32,477 bases of DNA from Candidatus Rokuibacteriota bacterium (GTDB lineage: Bacteria; Methylomirabilota; Methylomirabilia; Rokubacteriales; CSP1-6). The stretch is taken from contig QHRU01000049.1 in the NCBI GenBank assembly GCA_003220225.1, positions 85,430 to 117,906 of the forward strand. The letters are read 5' to 3'. The translations under genes were made by a program, and so were the position numbers. Below the pieces are notes generated by a model, which was not told where the DNA came from, searched no databases, and saw nothing but the letters and a program-made list of their open reading frames with translations. This document shows positions 15,410-23,641 of this stretch, in pieces (position 1 is the first letter of the stretch; each line of letters begins with the position of its first letter).

Positions 15410-16606
15410 CTACTCGACGACCTTCTTTGCGCGGAGGCCGGCGATCTCGGCGGCCGACATGCCGATGTCTCTGAGGACGACGTCGGTGTGCTCGCCGGCC
15501 AGGGGCGCCGCCGAGCGCACGCTGCCGGGCGTCTCCGAGAGCTTGATGGCCACGCCCACCTGGCGCACCCGGCCGTGCGTGGGATGCTGGGTATCGACGA
15601 TCATCTGCCGGTGGTTGATCTGCGGGTCGCGCACCATCTCCTCGACGTCGTAGACCTTGCCCACGCACACGTCGGCCTTCACGAGCAGGTCGTACCACTC
15701 GTCGCGATCGCGCGAGCGGATGATCTTCTCGATCTCCTCGCGGGCGGCCTGCTCCTCGCGGTTCGCGGCGCGCACGAACTGATCCGGCTGGCGCGCGAAG
15801 CGCTCGAAGTCGGGCCGGCCGATGGCGCGGCAGAAGTTCGCCCAGAGCCACGGCTCGGTGCAGCCGATGGTCAGCAGCTTGGCGTCGCGCGTCTCGTAGA
15901 TCGCATAATAAGGATAGGAGCCGCCCAGGAAGCCCTCGCCGCGCTTCGGCGCCTGGCCGTCGGAGAAGAAGAACCGCATGTTGGGCGTGGCCGCGAGCAG
16001 CGAGACCGTCGTGTCGAGGTACGACACATCCACGTGCTGGCCGCGGCCGGTGCGCTCGCGTCCGAACAGCGCCAGCACGATGCCCAGCGCGCCGTGCAGG
16101 CTGGCGCCGGCGTAGTCGGCGACCAGGTTGAGCGGGATCACCGGCTTCGTGCTCCCCGCGTCCCCGATGAGGTTCAGCACGCCGGCCAACGAGAGATAGT
16201 TCATGTCGTGCGCCGGATAGTCGCGGTACGGGCCGTCTTGCCCGAACCCCGAGAGCGAACAATAGACGATTCGGGGATTCAACGCCCGGATCGTCTCGTA
16301 ATCCGCCCCCAGTCGCTTCATCACGCCGGGCCGGAAGCCCTCAACGATGACGTCCGCCGTCGTGGCGAGCGTGCGGAAGATCGCCTGGCCCTCGGGCGCT
16401 TTCATGTCGAGCGTCATCGAGCGCTTGTTGCGGTTGGTGAAGGCGTGGATGGTGCGGCGCACCCACTCGTCGCCGGCGGGCCGCTCGGGGTCGGGCGAGT
16501 CGATCTTGAGGACTTCGGCGCCCATGTCGGCCAGCATCATGGCCGGCATCTCCGCGGGCGGGACGCGCGCCAGCTCGAGGATCTTGATCCCGTCGAGAAC
16601 GCCCAT
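15410..16606 (-). CDS. CaiB/BaiF-family enzyme, alpha-methylacyl-CoA-racemase-like
   Basis: A 398-residue cytoplasmic enzyme of family III CoA-transferases. The stretch PAHDMNYLSLAGVLNLIG (residues 131-148) and LNLVADYAG (159-167) match the racemase branch, where His133 and Asp164 correspond to the His/Asp proton-transfer pair. Asp198 in HVDVSYLDTT occupies the place of the acyl-accepting Asp of true CoA-transferases, so sequence alone does not settle racemase against transferase. AGGAG stands before the ATG, and only 4 bases separate it from the MmgE/PrpD stop. With that neighbour and the MFS carrier it forms an operon for uptake, CoA activation and dehydration of a branched or hydroxylated carboxylic acid (inference). 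Confidence 0.9.
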   Translation of the reverse strand: MGVLDGIKILELARVPPAEMPAMMLADMGAEVLKIDSPDPERPAGDEWVRRTIHAFTNRNKRSMTLDMKAPEGQAIFRTLATTADVIVEGFRPGVMKRLGADYETIRALNPRIVYCSLSGFGQDGPYRDYPAHDMNYLSLAGVLNLIGDAGSTKPVIPLNLVADYAGASLHGALGIVLALFGRERTGRGQHVDVSYLDTTVSLLAATPNMRFFFSDGQAPKRGEGFLGGSYPYYAIYETRDAKLLTIGCTEPWLWANFCRAIGRPDFERFARQPDQFVRAANREEQAAREEIEKIIRSRDRDEWYDLLVKADVCVGKVYDVEEMVRDPQINHRQMIVDTQHPTHGRVRQVGVAIKLSETPGSVRSAAPLAGEHTDVVLRDIGMSAAEIAGLRAKKVVE

Positions 16607-16610
16607 CGCG

Positions 16611-17975
16611 CTACTCCTGCTCCGCGACGAGCCGCGAGGTGAGCGCGCGGACGTCCGGCACGTCCTCGAGGCGGCGGATCTGCTCGGCCACGCCCTCCGC
16701 GGCGTCGGCGCCCAGCACCGGCACGGCGCAGCCGAGGAACTTGGCGTGCAGCTCGGCGTCGCTGAGCGGCGTCGCCGGATGGCCCGCGGCGCCGCGCGGC
16801 GTGGACTCGAGCGTGGTGCCGTCGGCCAGGCGCACGGTCACGCGGCTCCACGCGTGCTGCTCCAGCTCGTTGGGCAGCACGGGATCGACGACCATCCTCA
16901 CGCGCTCCATGAGGTCCCGCGTGGCGGTGTCGCGCACGGGCCCTGGCTCGAAGTCGGCCAGGCCGACGGCGCCGCGGGCCAGGGCAGCGGCCGCGCAGTA
17001 CTGCATCGAGAACTTCCGCTCCAGCCCGTTCGACGGCCGCGCGTGGCGCAGCACGTCCGGCACGACCGCGTTGACGCCGACCTCGACGGCCGCCACCTTC
17101 GCGGGATCGATCCGGTGGCGCGCGCGCAGCTCGAGCAGCGCGTCGATCGCCGAGTGTGTGAGCGCGCACGAGGGATACGGCTTCACCGCGATGCCGGAGG
17201 CGGTCAGCTCCCAGCGCGTCCCGAGCCGGTCCAGCGCGTCGGCCGGGAGCGTCGCGCCGGAGAACGCGGCCACGTAGCCCTGGCGGCCCTCGAGCGCGGC
17301 GTCGGAGGCCGTCAGGCCTTCACGCGCGAGCTGCGCGGCCCGGATGCCGCTCTGCGCGGCGTGGCCCGCGTGGTACGGCTTCGTCATCGAGCCGAAGTTC
17401 TCCTTGAGCCCCGACGCCATCGAGGCGGCGATGCCGAGGGCGTGGCGCGTCTGGTTGACGTCGAGTCCGAGGAGCCTGGACGCGGCCGCGGCGCAGCCGA
17501 GGGTGCCGATGGTGGAGGTCGCGTGCCAGCCGCGCGTGTAGTGGCCGGGATTCAGCGCGATGCCCAGCGCGACGTCGATCTCGAAGCCGATGACGTACGC
17601 GAGGACGAGCGCGCCGCCGTCGGCCGTCTCGGCCTCCGCGCCCGCCAGCGCGGCGGCGAAGAGGGGCACGCTCGGGTGGCCCATGAGGGCGAAGTTCGTG
17701 TCGTCGAAGTCGTGGGCGTGACCCGCGGCGCCGTTGGCGAGGGCTGCCCACCCCGGCGCCGCCCGCAGCGAGGTGCCGAGCACCGTGCAGAGGGCAACGC
17801 CGCCTTCCGCGCGCGCGACCGCGCGCACGCTCCTCGCGACGGGCTCCGTCGCCCCCGCGACCATGACGCCGATCGAGTCGAGCGCGGCGCGTCGCGTCTG
17901 CGCCAGCACCGCGTCGGGACAGTCGCGCAACGACGTCTTGACGACGAACTCGGCGAGGCGGGTGGTGGCTGTCAT
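16611..17975 (-). CDS. MmgE/PrpD family protein
   Basis: A 454-residue enzyme of the family containing 2-methylcitrate dehydratase and cis-aconitate decarboxylase. Family marks are HAHDFDDTN (about residues 89-97), GHPSVPLFAAALAG, the helical FEIDVALGIALNPGHYTRGWH, and KPYPSCALTHSAIDALL in the small domain. Length is normal. No other methylcitrate-cycle gene is near, so a true PrpD role is not supported; the link to a CaiB/BaiF enzyme and a carrier points to another tricarboxylate or itaconate-like substrate. The ATG at 17975 follows a TATCGT box by 7 bases and has no ribosome site. It is first gene of the operon and divergent from the oxidoreductase at 18042. Confidence 0.9.
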   Translation of the reverse strand: MTATTRLAEFVVKTSLRDCPDAVLAQTRRAALDSIGVMVAGATEPVARSVRAVARAEGGVALCTVLGTSLRAAPGWAALANGAAGHAHDFDDTNFALMGHPSVPLFAAALAGAEAETADGGALVLAYVIGFEIDVALGIALNPGHYTRGWHATSTIGTLGCAAAASRLLGLDVNQTRHALGIAASMASGLKENFGSMTKPYHAGHAAQSGIRAAQLAREGLTASDAALEGRQGYVAAFSGATLPADALDRLGTRWELTASGIAVKPYPSCALTHSAIDALLELRARHRIDPAKVAAVEVGVNAVVPDVLRHARPSNGLERKFSMQYCAAAALARGAVGLADFEPGPVRDTATRDLMERVRMVVDPVLPNELEQHAWSRVTVRLADGTTLESTPRGAAGHPATPLSDAELHAKFLGCAVPVLGADAAEGVAEQIRRLEDVPDVRALTSRLVAEQE

Positions 17976-17982
17976 GGCAGGC

Positions 17983-18034
17983 ACGATAGCGGAGGGTCCG
18001 GGCGGTTGCAAGGGACGAGCGGGTGGACGACAAT
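17983..18034. promoter_or_regulatory. Divergent promoter with one shared palindromic -35 box
   Basis: TTGCAA at 18006-18011 is its own reverse complement. On the plus strand it is followed after 17 bases by GACAAT (18029-18034), then 7 bases and the ATG at 18042. On the minus strand it is followed after 17 bases by TATCGT (17988-17983), then 7 bases and the ATG at 17975. Both genes would be leaderless and compete for the same -35 contact. Confidence 0.55.
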
Positions 18035-18041
18035 CCCGGCC

Positions 18042-19076
<1,035 letters not shown>

Positions 19077-19078
19077 CG

Positions 19079-19486
19079 TCACGCCGACGGCGGCAGGAGC
19101 GGCGGGCGACCGAATCGCGCGCGGAGCCGGTTCACGGTGGCCAGGATGCCGGGGCGCCGAGCGAGCGCCTTCTCGACACGCCGCCGGCCGGGGAAGTCGA
19201 CGAGCATCAGGCCGATCAGCACCATGAGCAGCCCCTGTCCCGGCACCCCGGGGACCGACAGCAGCACGCCGAGCAGGATCAAGATCACCCCGAGGGCGTT
19301 TCGTCCCAGGCCACGCGGCGAGCGCCACGACGCGGCCCGCGCTGCGTGGGCGGCGTCGTCCTCCGAGAAATAGGTCACCGGCAGTCGCAGCACCACCATG
19401 GTCGCGACGGCAAGGGTGAGCGCGGTCGCGCCGAGCCACAGCGCAAGGGCGAGCAGCAGCGTGACCGGCGACAGGCAGAACGCCAT
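19079..19486 (-). CDS. Small membrane protein, PGPGW-like
   Basis: A 135-residue protein with two hydrophobic regions: about residues 8-35 and a hairpin at about 64-95 whose middle, SVPGVPGQGLLMVLIGLMLVD, resembles the PGPGW family of small membrane proteins. A basic C-terminal tail follows (PGRRRVEKALARRPGIL). Function is unknown. The ATG at 19486 is chosen because the frame upstream overlaps the radical SAM gene; it lies 8 bases after a TACGAT box. The gene converges on the oxidoreductase (2 bases between stops) and is divergent from the radical SAM gene with only 25 bases between the start codons. Confidence 0.75.
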   Translation of the reverse strand: MAFCLSPVTLLLALALWLGATALTLAVATMVVLRLPVTYFSEDDAAHAARAASWRSPRGLGRNALGVILILLGVLLSVPGVPGQGLLMVLIGLMLVDFPGRRRVEKALARRPGILATVNRLRARFGRPPLLPPSA

Positions 19487-19494
19487 TCCGCTCG

Positions 19495-19504
19495 ATCGTA
19501 TACT
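19495..19504. promoter_or_regulatory. Overlapping divergent -10 boxes
   Basis: Within ATCGTATACT the minus-strand reading gives TACGAT (19500-19495), 8 bases before the ATG at 19486, and the plus-strand reading gives TATACT (19499-19504), 7 bases before the ATG at 19512. The two boxes share two bases, so both genes could hardly be initiated at once. No clear -35 boxes were found, and those positions lie inside the coding regions. Confidence 0.4.
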
Positions 19505-19511
19505 GAAGGGC

Positions 19512-20405
19512 ATGTCGGTCGAGTTTCGCGAGGAGCCCTGCCGCAGCGCGCTGAACCGCGTGCAGGGCATGCCCTTCAAGTGGTCGCTCAACCCGTACAT
19601 GGGTTGCGCCCACCGCTGCACGTTCTGCTACGTGCGCGGCTTCGAGCGGCGCGCGGACCGCCCGGCCGGCGAGGCGTATGGCCGCTCGGTCCGCGTGAAA
19701 GTCAACGTGGCCGAGGTGCTGCGCCGCGAGCTGGGGCGCAAGTCCTGGCAGCGCGAGGTCGTCGCCATCGGCGCCGCCACCGATCCCTACCAGCCCGCCG
19801 AGGGCCGCTATCGGCTCACGCGCGCCTGCCTCGAGGTCTTCGCCGATGCCCGCAGTCCGTTCAGCATCATCACGCGCGGCCCGATGATCGTGCGCGATCT
19901 CGACGTGCTCCGCCGCGCCGCGACGCGCGCCGAAGTGCACGTCACGTTCTCGGTCCCGACGCTCGACACGGAGATCTGGCGGCGGACCGAGCCCGGCACC
20001 GCGCCGCCGCGCCAGCGCCTGCGCGCGCTGCGGATGCTGATCGACGCCGGCATCGACGCGGGCGTCGGCATCGCCCCCGTGCTGCCGGGGATCTCGGACC
20101 GTCCCGAGCTGCTCGCGGACGTCGTGCGCGCCGCGCGCGACGCCGGAGCGACCAACGTCTGGTGCAACGTCCTCTATCTGCAGCCCGGTACGCGTGAGCA
20201 CTTCATGGAGCACCTGGCGCGCGACTGGCCGGAGCTGGTCCCGAGCTATCTCGCGCTCTACCGGCGGCCGTATCCGGGCCGCGCGACAACGGAGCCGGTG
20301 AAGGGCACCGTGGCCGCGCTCAAGAAGCGGTTCGGCGTCGCTGACCGCCGTGTCCGTCCGCTCGAGCCGTCGCCCGCCGCCGAGCAGCTCGCGCTCGCTA
20401 TCTAG
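19512..20405 (+). CDS. Radical SAM protein (SPL / Rv2578c-like)
   Basis: A 297-residue radical S-adenosylmethionine protein. The iron-sulfur cluster motif is CAHRCTFCY (Cys32, Cys36, Cys39; CX3CX2C), preceded by SLNPYMGC. Later marks are AIGAATDPYQPAEGRYRLTR and VTFSVPTLDTEIWRRTEPGT, as in spore-photoproduct-lyase-like proteins and the Rv2578c group. The reaction of this group is unknown; a DNA-repair role is only a family-level suggestion, although recQ follows on the same strand. The ATG at 19512 lies 7 bases after TATACT and has no normal ribosome site. The gene ends directly at the repeat element and hairpin array at 20408. Confidence 0.9.
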   Translation: MSVEFREEPCRSALNRVQGMPFKWSLNPYMGCAHRCTFCYVRGFERRADRPAGEAYGRSVRVKVNVAEVLRRELGRKSWQREVVAIGAATDPYQPAEGRYRLTRACLEVFADARSPFSIITRGPMIVRDLDVLRRAATRAEVHVTFSVPTLDTEIWRRTEPGTAPPRQRLRALRMLIDAGIDAGVGIAPVLPGISDRPELLADVVRAARDAGATNVWCNVLYLQPGTREHFMEHLARDWPELVPSYLALYRRPYPGRATTEPVKGTVAALKKRFGVADRRVRPLEPSPAAEQLALAI

Positions 20406-20407
20406 TA

Positions 20408-20687
20408 AATTGGGGGGCCCCGAAATGGCCCCCCAAACCCCCCAACCGCTCGTCGCGCCCCGGCGAAGCCGTGGCGCGCCTCGACCGCCCAACCGCTCGT
20501 CGCGCCCCGGCGAAGCCGTGGCGCGCCTCGACCCCCGCGCGCTCGTCGCGCCCCGGCGAAGCCGTGGCGCGCCTCGACCCCCGCACGCTCGTCGCGCCCC
20601 GGCGAAGCCGTGGCGCGCCTCGACCCCAACCGCTCGTCGCGCCCCGGCGAAGCCGTGGCGCGCCTCGATACTGCGACAGGCTCCTGA
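20408..20687 (+). repeat. Dual-hairpin intergenic repeat, copy c, with five tandem hairpin-2 units
   Basis: Hairpin 1 (20411-20433) has the C6 partner tract behind it as in the other copies. Hairpin 2 is then repeated five times: the 38-bp core starting CGCTCGTCGCGCCCCGGCGA begins at 20447, 20494, 20540, 20586 and 20631 (periods 47, 46, 46 and 45). The cores look identical, while the 7-9 bp linkers differ. Each core folds as CGCGCC/GGCGCG plus an inner stem with a GAA loop. The 3' edge CGACAGGCTCCTGA matches copy a. It fills the 338 bases between the radical SAM stop and the conserved start of RecQ; nothing else is recognisable there. Confidence 0.92.
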
Positions 20688-20743
20688 TACGTCTCTTCCG
20701 CGTCACGCTAGGCGGCGCGCGGCGCGTCGGCTATCATCGCCGC

Positions 20744-22591
20744 ATCATCCAGACGGAGTTCCTGCACGAGACGGTCCGACGCATCTGGGGTTATGATCGC
20801 TTTCTTCCGCTACAGCAGGAGGCGATCGAGGGTGTTCTCGCCGGCCGCGACTCGCTCGTCGTCCTGCCCACCGGCGGTGGCAAGTCGCTCTGCTACCAGG
20901 CGCCCGCCGCGCACCTGCGGCGTCTCGCTGTCGTCGTCTCGCCGCTGATCGCGCTCATGAAGGACCAGGTGGACGGCCTGCGCCAGGCCGGCGTGCCGGC
21001 GGCGATGGTCAACAGCAGCCAGACGCCGGCCGAGCGCGCGGCCGTCATGCGCGCCGTCGACGGCGGCGGCGTGCAGCTGCTCTACGTCGCGCCCGAGCGC
21101 CTGGTGATGGACGGGTTTCTCGAGCGCCTGCGGCGCGCGCAGCCGGCCTTCGTGGCGGTGGACGAGGCCCACTGCATCAGCCAGTGGGGCCACGACTTCC
21201 GGCCCGAGTACCGCCAGCTCCGCGTGATGCGCGAGGCGTTGGGCGCGCTCGCCGTCCACGCCTACACGGCCACGGCCACGCCGGCGGTGCGCGACGACAT
21301 CGTCGCCGAGCTGCGGCTGCGCAATCCGCTGGTCCTCGTCGGCTCCTTCGACCGCCGGAACCTCGTCTACCGCGTGCGCCCACGCACCGATCGCCTCGCG
21401 CAGGTGGTCGCCGCGATCAACCGGCACCGAGACCAGGCGGGCATCGTCTACTGCATTCGCCGCAGCGAGGTGGACGAGCTGACGGCGGCCCTCACGCGGC
21501 GCGGCTTCCGGGCGCTGCGCTACCACGCCGGGCTGATGGACGAGGAGCGCCGCGCCAACCAGGAGGCGTTCGTCAACGAGCGCGCCGACATCGTCGTGGC
21601 CACGGTCGCATTCGGCATGGGCATCGATCGCTCGAACGTGCGCTACGTGATCCATACCGGCATGCCGAAATCGCTGGAGCACTACCAGCAGGAGGCGGGC
21701 CGCGCCGGCCGCGACGGCCTGGAGGCCGAGTGCCTGCTGCTCGTCAGCGGCGGCGACTACGGCCTGTGGAAGTCGGTGCTGGCCCCCGACGGCGCGGAGC
21801 TCCCGCCGGGCGCGCTGCGCAAGCTGGGCGAGATGTACGCGTTCTGCCAGCAGGCGGTCTGCCGCCACCGCGCGCTGGTGACGTACTTCGGCCAGGCCTA
21901 CGAGCGCGAGGACTGCGGCGCGTGTGACGTCTGCCTCGGCGAGACGGTGCAGGGCGACGCCGCCTCGGACGCGGCCGTGCGCCTGCTCGAGGCCGTCGAG
22001 GCGCTGCGCGGCCGCTTCGGCGCCATCCACGTGGCCGACGTGCTGGTCGGCGCCGCGACGGGACGCATCGCGCAGCTGGGCCACGACCGCCTGGCGGCCT
22101 ACGGCGCGCTGCGCGGCGAGAAGAAGGCGCAGGTGCGCGCGTGGATCGACCAGCTGATGGCCCAGGGACTCCTCGCCCGGACGGAGGACGAGTACCCGAC
22201 CGTGACGCTGACGGAACGGGGCCGGGCGGTCCTGCGCGGCGAGGCGGCCGCGCCCGCGCTCACCAGCGCCGGCGCCGTGCGGGCCACGGCGGCGGATGCG
22301 GCGGAGGCGGCGGGCCGTGAGCGGGCCGCCCGCCCGACGCCAAACGGCGCCGGGGACGACCGGCCGCTCTTCGACGAGCTGCGCGGGCTGCGGCGGCGCG
22401 TGGCCGAGGAGCGCGGCGTGCCGCCGTATCTCATCTTCAGCGACGCCTCGCTCCGCGACATGGCGCGCCTGCGCCCGACGACGCTCGCGCAGTTCCGCGA
22501 GGTCAAGGGCGTCGGGGACTGGAAGCTCGAGACCTTCGGCGAGCGCTTCCTGGCCGTGGTCCGACACGCCGTCGCCGGCGTCCCCGACTAG
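20744..22591 (+). CDS. recQ: ATP-dependent DNA helicase RecQ
   Basis: A protein of about 615 residues that unwinds DNA 3' to 5' in recombination and repair. Domains in order: helicase core with Walker A TGGGKS (residues 43-48), VDEAHCISQWGHDFRPEY, then TVAFGMGIDRSNVRYVIH and QQEAGRAGRDG; RecQ zinc-binding region with Cys residues in FCQQAVCRH and CGACDVC; winged-helix region; HRDC domain at the C-terminus (SLRDMARLRPTTLAQFREVKG). The frame is open back to 20471, but between the repeat array and the conserved domain there is no in-frame ATG, GTG or TTG. I placed the start at ATC 20744, which lies 6 bases after a TATCAT box; CTG at 20762 or GTG codons inside the array (20471, 20564) are alternatives. 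Confidence 0.93.
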   Translation: MIQTEFLHETVRRIWGYDRFLPLQQEAIEGVLAGRDSLVVLPTGGGKSLCYQAPAAHLRRLAVVVSPLIALMKDQVDGLRQAGVPAAMVNSSQTPAERAAVMRAVDGGGVQLLYVAPERLVMDGFLERLRRAQPAFVAVDEAHCISQWGHDFRPEYRQLRVMREALGALAVHAYTATATPAVRDDIVAELRLRNPLVLVGSFDRRNLVYRVRPRTDRLAQVVAAINRHRDQAGIVYCIRRSEVDELTAALTRRGFRALRYHAGLMDEERRANQEAFVNERADIVVATVAFGMGIDRSNVRYVIHTGMPKSLEHYQQEAGRAGRDGLEAECLLLVSGGDYGLWKSVLAPDGAELPPGALRKLGEMYAFCQQAVCRHRALVTYFGQAYEREDCGACDVCLGETVQGDAASDAAVRLLEAVEALRGRFGAIHVADVLVGAATGRIAQLGHDRLAAYGALRGEKKAQVRAWIDQLMAQGLLARTEDEYPTVTLTERGRAVLRGEAAAPALTSAGAVRATAADAAEAAGRERAARPTPNGAGDDRPLFDELRGLRRRVAEERGVPPYLIFSDASLRDMARLRPTTLAQFREVKGVGDWKLETFGERFLAVVRHAVAGVPD

Positions 22592-22637
22592 CCCTCAGTT
22601 CGCGACGTTCGCCGTCCGGATGGACCTCAGCCCGCGT

Positions 22638-22643
22638 TAGACT
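22638..22643 (+). promoter_or_regulatory. -10 box and ribosome site of the RDD gene
   Basis: TAGACT at 22638-22643 lies in the gap after recQ. A GGGAGG ribosome site follows at about 22660-22665, then the ATG at 22672. Unlike most neighbours this gene would therefore have a short leader of about 20 bases. Confidence 0.35.
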
Positions 22644-22671
22644 CCCGGCAATCGAGTCCCGGGAGGGCGCC

Positions 22672-23316
22672 ATGGCTGACGAGACGACCCCCACCACGCC
22701 GCCACCGTCGCCGGCCGGCTTCTTCTCGAAGCCGCCGCAACGTCCCGGTGTGACTCCGCCGCTCCGGCCAGCCGCGCCGCCGCCTGCGAAACCGAGTCCG
22801 AGAGTCGGCGAGGCCGCCGAGCCGCATCCGTGGACCCGCTACTTCGCGCGGATGACGGACATCATCCTCTTCAGCCTTGCCTCGGGCATCGTCCTCGGAC
22901 TGGTCGCGCCGGTCGTGGTCAAGACCGTCAACGGCTACCTGCTCGGCCTCCTCATCGTCTTCGCGTGGGTCTTCGTCGAGAGCGCGCTGCTGGCGACATG
23001 GGGAACGACGCCCGGAAAGTGGCTGCTCGGCATCACGCTGCGCGCGCGCGGCGGGCGGCCGCTCGAGGGCGGCGCCGCGCTCGGCCGGTCCTTTTCCGTC
23101 TGGCTCCGCGGTCTCGGCCTCGGCCTGCCGATCGTCAGCCTCGTTACCCTGATCAAGGGGTACAACCGCCTCAAGCAGACGGGCGCGGCGTCGTGGGACG
23201 CGAAAGGCGGATTCGAGGTGACGCACCGGCCGCTCAGCGGCGGCCGGCTCGCGCTGCTGATCGCGATCGCCGCCCTGTTCGTCGTGTTCGCGCTGATCGG
23301 CGCGCTGGCCGGCTAG
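22672..23316 (+). CDS. RDD-family membrane protein
   Basis: A 214-residue membrane protein. Residues 1-55 are Pro-rich, hydrophilic and probably cytoplasmic. The RDD domain follows: RYFARMTD (Arg and Asp of the family) before the first helix (about residues 64-85), a second helix (about 90-110), WGTTPGKWLLGI after it, a third segment at about 140-160 and a last helix at about 190-214. RDD proteins are widespread and some transport ions or small solutes, but no role can be given here. GGGAGG stands 7 bases before the ATG. The stop is followed immediately by an inverted copy of the dual-hairpin repeat. Confidence 0.87.
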   Translation: MADETTPTTPPPSPAGFFSKPPQRPGVTPPLRPAAPPPAKPSPRVGEAAEPHPWTRYFARMTDIILFSLASGIVLGLVAPVVVKTVNGYLLGLLIVFAWVFVESALLATWGTTPGKWLLGITLRARGGRPLEGGAALGRSFSVWLRGLGLGLPIVSLVTLIKGYNRLKQTGAASWDAKGGFEVTHRPLSGGRLALLIAIAALFVVFALIGALAG

Positions 23317-23317
23317 A

Positions 23318-23404
23318 CAGTGTCGAGGGGCGCCCCGGGTTCCCCGGGGCGCTCCGAGCGTTGGGGGGTGTGGGGGGCCATGTCGGGGCCCCCCACGCAC
23401 CACA
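23318..23404 (-). repeat. Dual-hairpin intergenic repeat, copy d (reverse orientation)
   Basis: Read on the minus strand it has hairpin 1 (loop CCGACAT, flanked by pairing GT and AC), a second C6 tract, then a hairpin 2 with a nearly perfect stem GCGCCCCGGG/CCCGGGGCGC around a GAA loop. The C/T mismatch conserved in the other copies is repaired here. It lies between the RDD gene and the convergent hydantoinase gene. Confidence 0.8.
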
Positions 23405-23420
23405 CGCGTGATCGAGGAGC

Positions 23421-23625
23421 GCCACGATTTGGCGACGCTCGCGCTGTTCCAGGCGTAGGAGGCGCTCGTCGCGGTGCCGGAGGTCGTGTAGACCCGCGTC
23501 GAGTCCAGGCTGAGCGTGAAGGAGATGGGCGTGCCGCTGGTGCCCGTCTCCGACATGCCCACCGTGACGCTGCCGGTGACCGTCGCGCCGTCGGCCGGGC
23601 TCGTGGAGCCTCTGCACAACGCGGG
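23421..23625 (-). pseudogene. Fragment of a bacterial Ig-like domain gene
   Basis: The minus-strand frame reads an Ig-like segment: SPADGATVTGSVTVGMSETG, then FTLSLDSTRVYTT and SYAWNSASVAKSW. The order of a PADGATV start, a SLDSTRV strand and a YAWN strand is the usual shape of the repeated Ig-like domains of large secreted bacterial proteins. There is no start codon of its own (the frame only opens inside the hydantoinase 3' end), no signal peptide and no stop at a sensible place; the frame runs on through the repeat element. It is best read as one leftover domain of a lost surface protein. Together with repeat copy d it accounts for the 325-base gap between the RDD and hydantoinase genes. 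Confidence 0.6.
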
Positions 23626-23641
23626 CGACGGCCAGGTCGGT

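Noticed and set aside
20447-20668. Tandem array considered as a CRISPR
   Set aside because: The spacers would be only 7-9 bp and similar to each other, the repeats are hairpins of a dispersed element, and no cas gene is present.
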